NCBI RefSeq assembly: GCF_020169415.1
Contig: NZ_JAIULG010000038.1
Coordinates: forward strand, 1-45,090
Origin: Tsukamurella sp. M9C
GTDB taxonomy: Bacteria; Actinomycetota; Actinomycetes; Mycobacteriales; Mycobacteriaceae
DNA length: 45,090 nt
Reading direction: 5' to 3'
Shown here: one piece after another, positions 38,726 to 45,090 of the stretch
Position numbering within the stretch: the first letter of the stretch is position 1
How the letters are laid out: each line of letters opens with the position of its first letter
Translations under genes and position numbers: made by a program
Notes under the pieces: generated by a model
Databases searched by the model: none
The model's input: the letters and a program-made list of their open reading frames with translations, nothing else
What the model was told of the DNA's origin: nothing

Positions 38726-40426
38726 ATGCTCCTCGCCGACAACGCACTCCGACTCAACGTCGGACTGCTCGACTACACGCTGGTCGCGATCTATTTCGTG
38801 TTCGTCCTGGGCATCGGGTACCTGGCCCGTACGCAGGTCGCTTCCAGCCTCGACTTCTTCCTCTCGGGCAGGCGGCTCCCGGCCTGGGTGACCGGCGTCG
38901 CCTTCGTCTCCGCGAACCTCGGCGCCGTCGAGATCATGGGCATGTCGGCCACCGGCGCCCAGATCGGCATGTCGACCTTCCACTACTACTGGATCGGCGC
39001 CGTCCCGGCGATGGTCTTCCTCGGCATCGTGATGATGCCGTTCTACTACGGCTCGAAGGTGCGCAGCGTCCCCGAGTTCATGCGCAAGCGCTTCGGCACC
39101 GGCGCACACCTCGTGAACTCGCTGAGCTTCGCCGTCGCCCAGGTGCTCATCGCCGGCGTCAACCTGTTCCTGCTCGGCACCGTGATCAACGTGGTGCTCG
39201 GCTGGCCGCACTGGGTCTCGCTCCTCGTCGCCGCGGCGGTGGTGCTCACCTACACCGTGCTCGGCGGCCTCTCCGCCGCGATCTACAACGAGGTCCTGCA
39301 GTTCTTCGTGATCCTCGCGGCGCTGGTGCCGCTCACCGTGATCGGCCTGATCAAGATCGGCGGCTGGAGCGGCCTCAAGGAGAAGGTGATCGAGACCCGC
39401 TCCGACAAGGGCGTCACCGCCACCGTCTCCGATCAGCTGCACACCTGGCCCGGACAGGCGCTCAGCGGTTTCGAGTCGCCGGTCTGGTCCGTCGTCGGCA
39501 TCGTCTTCGGCCTCGGCTTCGTGCTCTCCTTCGGCTACTGGACCACGAACTTCGTCGAGGTGCAGCGCGCCATGGCCTCGGACTCGATGTCGGCGGCGCG
39601 GCGCGCGCCCATCATCGGCGCGATCCCGAAGATGTTCATCCCCTTCGTGGTCGTGGTGCCGGGCATGATCTGCGCCGCGGCGATCGGCGACATGATCAAC
39701 CTCAAGAACAACGGCGCGCCGGACGGTGTCACCTACAACGACGCGTTGCTGCTCATGATGCGCGACATCCTGCCCAACGGTCTGCTGGGCGTGGCCGTCG
39801 CCGGCCTGATCGCGTCGTTCATGGCGGGCATGGCGGCCAACGTCTCCGCGTTCAACACCGTGTTCAGCTACGACCTGTGGCAGCAGTACGTGGTCAAGGA
39901 CCGCGAGGATTCCTACTACATCCGCGTCGGCCAGGTCGCGACGGTCATCGCGGTGTTCCTCGCGATCGGCACGGCGACGATCGCCGCCGGCTACTCCAAC
40001 CTCATGGACTACCTGCAGACGCTGTTCGGCTTCTTCAACGCGCCGCTGTTCGCGACGTTCCTGCTCGGCATGTTCTGGAAGCGGATGACGCCCACCGCCG
40101 GCTGGGTGGGCCTCGTCTCCGGCACGCTGGCCGCGATCGGCGTCTTCATCCTGCAGAAGACCGGCGTGATCGACCTGCCCGGCCAGGGCATGGCCTTCGT
40201 CGCCGCATCGGCGGCCTTCGTGGTCGATATCGTGGTCTCCGTGCTGGTCTCCGCCGTGACGAAACCGAAGCCCGAATCCGAGCTCGCGGGCTACGTCTAT
40301 TCGCTCACCGACAAGGCCACCCTGCGGGGCGAGGACGACGGCGCCGCGCCCTGGTACTCACGCCCCGTGCCCCTGGGTGCCGCGGTGCTCTCCACGACCG
40401 TCGTACTCGGCCTGATCTTCCACTGA
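38726..40426 (+). CDS. Sodium:solute symporter (SSS family), probable galactose importer
   Basis: 566 aa with about 14 membrane helices. Landmarks of the family: DYTLVAIYFVFVLGIGYLA in TM1, SLDFFLSGRRLPAWVTGVAFVSANLGAVEIMGMSATGAQIGM in the TM1-2 region that includes the sodium and sugar sites of vSGLT-like proteins, and LGGLSAAIYNEVLQFFVI further on. The C-terminus is cytosolic. Located first in an operon with galT and galK, so galactose uptake coupled to Na+ is the best inference. The last helix (VPLGAAVLSTTVVLGLIFH) ends the protein. 14 bases separate it from the small membrane protein gene. Confidence 0.9.
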   Translation: MLLADNALRLNVGLLDYTLVAIYFVFVLGIGYLARTQVASSLDFFLSGRRLPAWVTGVAFVSANLGAVEIMGMSATGAQIGMSTFHYYWIGAVPAMVFLGIVMMPFYYGSKVRSVPEFMRKRFGTGAHLVNSLSFAVAQVLIAGVNLFLLGTVINVVLGWPHWVSLLVAAAVVLTYTVLGGLSAAIYNEVLQFFVILAALVPLTVIGLIKIGGWSGLKEKVIETRSDKGVTATVSDQLHTWPGQALSGFESPVWSVVGIVFGLGFVLSFGYWTTNFVEVQRAMASDSMSAARRAPIIGAIPKMFIPFVVVVPGMICAAAIGDMINLKNNGAPDGVTYNDALLLMMRDILPNGLLGVAVAGLIASFMAGMAANVSAFNTVFSYDLWQQYVVKDREDSYYIRVGQVATVIAVFLAIGTATIAAGYSNLMDYLQTLFGFFNAPLFATFLLGMFWKRMTPTAGWVGLVSGTLAAIGVFILQKTGVIDLPGQGMAFVAASAAFVVDIVVSVLVSAVTKPKPESELAGYVYSLTDKATLRGEDDGAAPWYSRPVPLGAAVLSTTVVLGLIFH

Positions 40427-40440
40427 CGAGGAGCTGAACC

Positions 40441-40740
40441 ATGACCAACGACAACGGAACCGCGTCCGCTCCGGCGAAGAAGTCCACGAAGCTGGCGCTC
40501 CTGTCCGACATCCGCACCGTCATCGCGGCCCTGCTCGGGATCTACGGCGTCCTGCTCCTGATCGCAGGCCTCGTGCCGTCGTTCGCCGAGCTGGGTGCCC
40601 GCGAGTTCGCGCACACGCCCGACCGCGTCGACATGGCGGCGGGCAGCGCCGCGAACCTCTGGGTGGGCGGTGCCCTCGTCCTCGTCGCCATCGCCTTCGA
40701 GGCGTGGGCAGTGATGGGCGTGGGGCGTGCTCGCAGCTGA
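40441..40740 (+). CDS. Small two-helix membrane protein of the gal operon
   Basis: 99 aa with GAGGAG upstream of the start. A short Lys-rich cytosolic stretch precedes helix 1 (IAALLGIYGVLLLIAGLVPSF, about residues 28-48), an external loop with AGSAAN, and helix 2 (LWVGGALVLVAIAFEAWAVMGVG, about 73-95). No named family. Its place between the symporter and regulator, with a 14-base overlap into the regulator gene, suggests an accessory or stabilising subunit of the transporter; this is inference. Confidence 0.7.
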   Translation: MTNDNGTASAPAKKSTKLALLSDIRTVIAALLGIYGVLLLIAGLVPSFAELGAREFAHTPDRVDMAAGSAANLWVGGALVLVAIAFEAWAVMGVGRARS

Positions 40741-41527
40741 CCGACGCCGGATGATCCTCGAGGCGGCGGCCGCCCACGGCTCCGTCCGGGTGATCGACCT
40801 CGCGGCCGAGCTCGGCGTCTCCGAGATGACGATCCGCCGCGACCTCGACCGGCTCGACGAGGCCGGCGAGCTCGCCAAGGTGCACGGCGGGGCGGTCCTG
40901 CCCGGCGCCCGGGCCGGACGGGGCGTGGAGCCGCGGTCCGCGCAGAAGGCCGTCCGCGACACCGCGGAGAAGCGCGCCATCGCGGCGGCCGCGGCAGCTC
41001 TCGTCGAGGACGGGATGACGGCGGCGGTCGGCGCCGGGACGACCACCCTGGAGCTCGCCCGGCTGCTGCGCGGCCGCCGCGTCGCGGTGGTGACCAACTC
41101 GATCTCGATCTTCCACGTGCTCACCGACCCCGACGACGCCGGGGCCGACCCGACCGGGGCGGCGGACGTGCAGCTGACGGGCGGGCAACGCACCCCGTCG
41201 GACGCGCTGGTGGGGCCCGTGGCGAACGCCATGCTGGAGCGCGTGCGCTGCGACCTCGCCTTCCTCGGCTGCCACGGGATCGATCCCGCGGCCGGGTTCA
41301 CCTCGCCCAACATCGGTGAGGCCGAGACGAACCGGCGCCTCATCGGCAGCGCCCGGTCCACCGTGCTCCTCGCCGACCACACCAAGTACGGCGAGATCGG
41401 CGCCCACCTGTTCGCGCGCTTCGCCGACGCGGACGCGCTGATCGTCGACGACGGCCTGGGCGTCGCCGCCCGCGAGGCGCTCGCCGCCGCCGTCCCGCTC
41501 ACCGTCGCACCGGGAGGCGCCCCATGA
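40727..41527 (+). CDS. DeoR/GlpR family transcriptional regulator
   Basis: 266 aa, GTG start overlapping the previous gene. The N-terminal HTH SVRVIDLAAELGVSEMTIRRDLDRLDEAGELAKVHGGAV (about residues 18-56) is the DeoR signature. The C-terminal sugar-phosphate sensor domain has VGAGTTTLELARLL, VVTNSISIFHVL and VLLADHTKYGEIG, the last holding the conserved Asp and Lys. It probably represses the gal operon until a galactose phosphate ester accumulates. Overlaps galT by 4 bases. Confidence 0.92.
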   Translation: MLAADRRRMILEAAAAHGSVRVIDLAAELGVSEMTIRRDLDRLDEAGELAKVHGGAVLPGARAGRGVEPRSAQKAVRDTAEKRAIAAAAAALVEDGMTAAVGAGTTTLELARLLRGRRVAVVTNSISIFHVLTDPDDAGADPTGAADVQLTGGQRTPSDALVGPVANAMLERVRCDLAFLGCHGIDPAAGFTSPNIGEAETNRRLIGSARSTVLLADHTKYGEIGAHLFARFADADALIVDDGLGVAAREALAAAVPLTVAPGGAP

Positions 41528-42624
41528 CCCGCGAGATCGTCGCCCCCACCGCGTCCCGCCTCGCCGACGGCCGCGAGATCCTCTTCTTCTCGTCCGACGG
41601 TGCGCCGTCGATCGGTGTGGACCGACGGGACCTGCCCGCACGCCCGACGGTGCCTGTGACCACCGTGCGCCGCGACCCGACGACCGGCGACAACGTCATC
41701 ATCGCGCCGGCCAGGCAGGAGCGCACGTATAAGCCGCCGCGGGCCATGTGTCCGCTCGACCCCGATCCCACGGGGCTGTCGAGCGAGATCCCCGCGGCGG
41801 ACTACGAGGTGGTGGTCTTCGAGAACCGCTTCCCCTCCCTCTCTGCGCCCGACGGCTACGCGGCGGACCAGCCGGCGGAGGTGGACCTGCTGCGAGCGGA
41901 GTGGCCGGGGCTGGGCCGGTGCGAGGTGGTCTGCTTCACCAGCGATCACGACGGTTCCTTCGCCGGCCTCTCGCAGCGGCGGGCACGGCTGGTGATCGAC
42001 GCGTGGAGTCACCGCACCGCGGAACTGCTGGCGCGCAGCGACATCGAGGAGGTGTACTGCTTCGAGAACCGCGGCGAGGAGATCGGCGTGACGCTCACGC
42101 ACCCGCACGGCCAGATCTACGGCTATCCCTTCCGCACCCGCCGGACCGCCGCGTTGCTGCGCACCGCCGCACAGTACCGGGCCGACCACGGCGCCGACCT
42201 CTTCGAAGGGGTGCTCGCCGACGAGATCGCCGACGGAACCCGGATCCTCGTCCGCACCGAATACGTGACCGCCTTCGTGCCCTACGCCGCGAAATGGCCG
42301 GTCGAGGCGCACGTCTACCCGAATCGGCACGTTCGCAACCTGTCCGATCTCACCGACGCCGAGGCCGACGACCTGGCCGCGGTCTACCTGGTGCTGCTCC
42401 GCGCCTTCGACGCGCTCTACGACGCGCCCCTGCCGTACATCGCCTCGTGGCACCAGTACCGATCCGATTCCGCCGAGGGCTACCTGCACGCCGAGCTGTT
42501 CTCCATCCGCCGCAGCGCGGACAAGCTCAAGTACCTGGCGGGCTCGGAGTCCGGCCGCGATGCCTTCGTCACGGACAAGACGCCGGAGGCCATCGCCGAC
42601 GAGCTGCGCCGGGTGATCGGATGA
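41524..42624 (+). CDS. galT: Galactose-1-phosphate uridylyltransferase
   Basis: 366 aa. Swaps UMP between UDP-glucose and galactose 1-phosphate. The active-site motif THPHGQIYGYP carries the nucleophilic His. FENRFPSL, DNVIIAPARQERTYKPP and WHQYRS are conserved blocks. The zinc motif usually written CPxCP reads CPLDPD here: Cys76 is present but the second Cys is Asp79. The remaining possible zinc ligand His is in TSDHDGSFAGLS. Start and stop overlap the neighbours by 4 bases each, so the operon is tightly coupled. No galE lies in this window. Confidence 0.93.
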   Translation: MTREIVAPTASRLADGREILFFSSDGAPSIGVDRRDLPARPTVPVTTVRRDPTTGDNVIIAPARQERTYKPPRAMCPLDPDPTGLSSEIPAADYEVVVFENRFPSLSAPDGYAADQPAEVDLLRAEWPGLGRCEVVCFTSDHDGSFAGLSQRRARLVIDAWSHRTAELLARSDIEEVYCFENRGEEIGVTLTHPHGQIYGYPFRTRRTAALLRTAAQYRADHGADLFEGVLADEIADGTRILVRTEYVTAFVPYAAKWPVEAHVYPNRHVRNLSDLTDAEADDLAAVYLVLLRAFDALYDAPLPYIASWHQYRSDSAEGYLHAELFSIRRSADKLKYLAGSESGRDAFVTDKTPEAIADELRRVIG

Positions 42625-43721
42625 CGGTGCGCGCGTACGCCCCCGGGCGGGTGAACCTGATCGGGGAGCACACGGACTACAACGACGGCTTCGCGCTGCC
42701 CATCGCGCTGCAGGTCGGGACGGTGGCCGAGTTCGATCCGGCTTCGGGCGGTTCCACGATCGACGTCACCTCCGCCCAGGAGGACGGCGCCGTCGCGGTC
42801 CCGCTGGACACCCGCCCGGGCGGGGTGCGGGGCTGGGCCGGGTACGTCGCGGGGTGCGTGTGGGCGCTCCGCGAGCACGGCGTCGACGTCCCCGCCGGCA
42901 CGCTCCGGCTTCGTTCGGACGTGCCGGTGGGGGCGGGACTCTCGTCCTCCGCGGCCCTCGAGTGCGCCGTGCTGCCGGCGCTGGTCGTGGCCGCCGGGGC
43001 GGATGCGATGGACCGCACCGTCGTGGCCCGGCTCGCGCAGCGTGCCGAGAACGACTACGTGGGCGCGCCCACCGGCCTGCTCGACCAGATGAGCAGCATG
43101 TACGGTGCGGAGGACACCGCCCTGCTGCTCGACTTCCGCACGCTGGCCGTGGATCCCGTTCCCCTGCGCCTCGACCACGACGTGTTGCTCGCCATCGACT
43201 CCCGCACGCCGCATCAGCACGCGGCGGGGGAGTACCGGCGACGGCGCGAGGCGTGTGAGGCCGCCGCAGCGCGGCTCGGTGTCGCTGCCCTACGCGATGC
43301 CGCGGAGGACGCCTGGAAGTCGCTGGAGGACAGGGAGACCCGTCGCTGCGCCCGGCACGTGCTCACCGAGAACCGACGCGTGCTCGACGCCGCGGCCGCG
43401 CTACGGCGCGCGGACCATGCCGCCTTCGGCGCGCTGATGACCGCCTCGCAGTCGTCGATGCGCGACGACTTCGCGATCACCGTCCCCGCGATCGACCTCA
43501 TCGCCGACACCGCGGTCGAGCTCGGGGCGTACGGCGCCCGGATGACGGGCGGCGGCTTCGGCGGCACCGTCATCGCCCTGGCGCCCGCGGCCGCGGCCGA
43601 ACGGATCGCAGACGCATTGCCGTCGAGAATCGCGGGGGCGGGTCACCCCGTCCCCATCGTCACGGCTGTCCGTCCGGGGCGCGGTGCGCATCTCCTTCCG
43701 GATGTGCGATCGCGACGGTAA
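42621..43721 (+). CDS. galK: Galactokinase
   Basis: 366 aa, GHMP kinase family. The N-terminal galactokinase signature is APGRVNLIGEHTDYNDGFALPIA (residues 7-29), the ATP loop VPVGAGLSSSAALECA (about 102-117), and the third motif GARMTGGGFGGTVIAL (about 305-320). The catalytic Asp is in PTGLLDQMSSMYG. Phosphorylates galactose to galactose 1-phosphate, the substrate of GalT encoded just upstream with a 4-base overlap. Last gene of the operon. No clear terminator follows. Confidence 0.95.
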   Translation: MTVRAYAPGRVNLIGEHTDYNDGFALPIALQVGTVAEFDPASGGSTIDVTSAQEDGAVAVPLDTRPGGVRGWAGYVAGCVWALREHGVDVPAGTLRLRSDVPVGAGLSSSAALECAVLPALVVAAGADAMDRTVVARLAQRAENDYVGAPTGLLDQMSSMYGAEDTALLLDFRTLAVDPVPLRLDHDVLLAIDSRTPHQHAAGEYRRRREACEAAAARLGVAALRDAAEDAWKSLEDRETRRCARHVLTENRRVLDAAAALRRADHAAFGALMTASQSSMRDDFAITVPAIDLIADTAVELGAYGARMTGGGFGGTVIALAPAAAAERIADALPSRIAGAGHPVPIVTAVRPGRGAHLLPDVRSRR

Positions 43722-43758
43722 CGCGCGTTCGTCGGACTCGCCGCGATCCGGAGCGTAC

Positions 43759-43775
43759 ATTCCGCATAACGGAAT
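43759..43775 (+). promoter_or_regulatory. IclR-type palindrome upstream of the racemase-like lipoprotein
   Basis: ATTCCG-CATAA-CGGAAT is a perfect inverted repeat with a 5-nt centre, 38 bases before the ATG at 43814. TTCCG...CGGAA sites of this shape are typical operators of IclR-family regulators. A possible -10 TACATT (43756-43761) overlaps it. No IclR gene is in the window. Confidence 0.5.
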
Positions 43776-43813
43776 TTGATGCTCGGCGCGACGCCGGCGG
43801 GAAGAGGTGCGGC

Positions 43814-44590
43814 ATGGCGGTGCGGAACGGTGCGTTCGCGGCGGGGATCCTCGCGGTGACGCTGGCTGTCACGGGCTGCGGGAGCGGCGGCGACGGCGCG
43901 ATGCCGAGCTCGTCGGCGGCACCCGCGCCGACCAGGACGATCGTGCTCATCAATCCGAACTCCAGCGCGAGCGCGACCGCCTCGATGGTCGAGCTCGCGA
44001 CGGAGCACGCGCGCGGCGCCGCGAGGATCGTCGGGGTCACCAACGACGGGGCCCCGGCGCTGCTGACCACGCAGCAGGACATGGCGACGGCGGCGCGGGG
44101 CGTGGTCGAGCGCGGCGTCGCCGCGGCGAAGGAGCCGGGCGTCGCCGCGATCATCGTCTCGGCGTTCAGCGACCCCGGGCTCGCCGACCTGGACGCGGCG
44201 GTCTCGGTCCCCGTCTTCGGGATCGGCACCGAGGCCTTCCGGGAGGCGGGTCGGGGCGGCCGCGCCTTCGGCATCGCGACCGTGACGTCGGATCCTGCAC
44301 TGGTGGAGTCCTTCCGGCAGAAGGCGGCCGAGCTCGGGCTCCTGGCGCAGTACCGCGGCGTCCGCGTCACCCCCGGCGATGCGACGGAGCTCGTGAAGTC
44401 GCCGGACGCCCTCGACGTGGCGCTGCGCGAGGCCGTACGGCAGTCGGTGGATCAGGACGGTGCCCGTGCGGTGATCATGGGCGGCGGGCCGCTGTCGCCG
44501 TCCGCCCTGCGGCTGCAGCCGCAGTTCGACGTGCCGCTGGTCGTCGCCGTCAACGCCGCGGTCTCCAGCGCGCTCAAGGCCGTGGGCTGA
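43814..44590 (+). CDS. Lipoprotein with Asp/Glu/hydantoin racemase fold, catalytic cysteines absent
   Basis: 258 aa. Residues 1-21 are a signal peptide with a lipobox VTGC, so Cys22 should be lipid-modified and the protein held on the outer face of the membrane. The mature part starts IVLINPNSSASATASM, the hydantoin/Asp-Glu racemase opening, and includes AFSDPGLADLD and PVFGIGTEAF. The two catalytic Cys positions read Ala117 (SAFSDPG, normally CF.DPG) and a Gly near 224 (MGGGPLS, normally GCAGM). It is probably a binding protein or other non-enzymatic derivative. AAGAGG is the ribosome binding site. Confidence 0.8.
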   Translation: MAVRNGAFAAGILAVTLAVTGCGSGGDGAMPSSSAAPAPTRTIVLINPNSSASATASMVELATEHARGAARIVGVTNDGAPALLTTQQDMATAARGVVERGVAAAKEPGVAAIIVSAFSDPGLADLDAAVSVPVFGIGTEAFREAGRGGRAFGIATVTSDPALVESFRQKAAELGLLAQYRGVRVTPGDATELVKSPDALDVALREAVRQSVDQDGARAVIMGGGPLSPSALRLQPQFDVPLVVAVNAAVSSALKAVG

Positions 44591-44591
44591 G

Positions 44592-44609
44592 TCCGGCGGT
44601 GCCGCCGGA
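44592..44609. terminator. Hairpin between the lipoprotein gene and pfkA
   Basis: TCCGGCGG and CCGCCGGA pair across a TG centre (about 7 pairs with a realistic loop), directly after the lipoprotein stop and before the opposing pfkA stop. A likely shared terminator. Confidence 0.55.
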
Positions 44610-44617
44610 GGATCGGT

Positions 44618-45090
44618 TCAGCCGAAGAATTCGGCGGCGTCGTCGTAGCGGTCGCGGGGGACGCGTTTGAGTTGTTTGACTGCTTCGGCGAGGGGGACGA
44701 GGCCGATCTGGGTGCCCCGCAACGAGACCATCTGTCCGGTTTTGCCGGCGTGGGCGGCGTCGGCGGCGTTGACGCCGTAGCGGGTGGCGAGGACCCGGTC
44801 GGCGGGGGTGGGGGTGCCGCCGCGTTGGACGTGGCCGAGGACGGTGGTGCGGACTTCTTTGTTGATGCGTTTTTCGATCTCGACGCCGAGTTGGTGGGCG
44901 ACGCCGGTGAACCGTTCGTGGCCGAATTCGTCGGTGCCGCCGACCCGCAGTTCCATGGTGCCGTCGGCGGGTTTGGCGCCTTCGGCGACGACGACGATGA
45001 AGCTGGCGTGGCCGCGTTGGAAGCGGCGTTTGATCATGGTGCACAGTTCTTCGACGTCGAAGGGCACTTCGGGGATGAGGACGGCGTGGG
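44618..45090 (-). CDS. pfkA: 6-phosphofructokinase, C-terminal part, continues beyond the window
   Basis: 157 codons visible, from HAVLIPEVPFDVEEL to the natural end DAAEFFG. The family signature RTTVLGHVQRGGTPTPADRVLATRYG is complete; it contributes to fructose 6-phosphate binding. The KRRFQRGHASFIVVVAEGAK segment and the TGQMVSLRGTQIGLVPLAEAV ending match the single-domain ATP/PPi-dependent actinobacterial enzymes. The codon use is unusual: all 7 Lys codons are AAA and 11 of 12 Glu codons are GAA, whereas neighbouring genes use AAG and GAG almost throughout. Which phosphate donor it uses cannot be judged, because the N-terminal half is missing. Confidence 0.93.
   Translation of the reverse strand, partial: HAVLIPEVPFDVEELCTMIKRRFQRGHASFIVVVAEGAKPADGTMELRVGGTDEFGHERFTGVAHQLGVEIEKRINKEVRTTVLGHVQRGGTPTPADRVLATRYGVNAADAAHAGKTGQMVSLRGTQIGLVPLAEAVKQLKRVPRDRYDDAAEFFG

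Noticed and set aside
1-45090. tRNA, rRNA, riboswitch, insertion sequence or prophage genes
   Set aside because: No cloverleaf, conserved riboswitch core, transposase, integrase or structural phage protein was seen. Small RNA genes without obvious structure could have been missed by eye.

Overview
The window is about 45 kb of very GC-rich DNA (roughly 70% by eye) carrying 50 protein-coding genes, 49 of them complete or nearly so and one cut by the right edge; the leftmost gene is disturbed at the left edge. It looks like a chromosome segment of a member of the Mycobacteriales. The order sdhB-A-D-C, cdd-deoA, add, a primosomal-like protein, upp, pmmB, a purine nucleoside phosphorylase, two M20 amidohydrolases, a GGCT-like protein and lpdA matches the M. 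tuberculosis Rv3303c-Rv3319 neighbourhood. ESX-type small proteins and many leaderless-looking promoters fit the same order. Tsukamurella or a close relative is my best guess; the genus is an inference.

Layout. 1-6.1 kb: a D-Ala-D-Ala carboxypeptidase (minus strand) whose C-terminal part appears inverted at the window edge, a thioredoxin-like ferredoxin (Apd1/sucrase family), an F420-dependent nitroreductase-like protein, a PadR-MFS efflux pair with a palindromic operator, and a divergent TetR / SRPBCC-DUF2867 pair. 6.1-9.3 kb: a minus-strand operon of ribbon-helix-helix regulator, DUF4097 protein, ABC ATPase and ABC permease, with an operator placed inside its promoter. 9.3-16 kb: an SGNH hydrolase, the succinate dehydrogenase operon, then divergent cdd-deoA with an iron-box-like site between them. 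15.9-21.1 kb: a lineage-specific insert with a D-2-hydroxyacid dehydrogenase, MarR, MFS and a two-component system.

21.2-32.1 kb: the nucleoside salvage block (add, upp, pmmB, PNP) interrupted by a primosomal-like acidic protein and an EspC-like/NlpC-P60 pair, followed by an enoyl-CoA hydratase and two amidohydrolases. 32.1-38.6 kb: an SDR with a degenerate active site and its ArsR regulator, a GGCT-like protein, lpdA, an ECF41 (SigJ-type) sigma factor with its probable target oxidoreductase, and a small NTPase. 38.7-45 kb: a galactose operon (SSS symporter, small membrane protein, DeoR regulator, galT, galK), a lipoprotein built on a racemase fold that lacks the catalytic cysteines, and the C-terminal part of pfkA with unusual codon use.

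Functionally the core is nucleoside and sugar salvage feeding central metabolism. Cdd, DeoA, Add, PNP and Upp recover bases and pentose phosphates, PmmB may interconvert sugar 1- and 6-(or 5-)phosphates, galactose enters through the symporter and Leloir enzymes, and succinate dehydrogenase links the TCA cycle to respiration. Around this core lie self-contained regulator/target pairs, most with a visible palindrome in the control region. I see no rRNA, tRNA, CRISPR array, insertion sequence or integrase, and no gene-free stretch above 300 bases.
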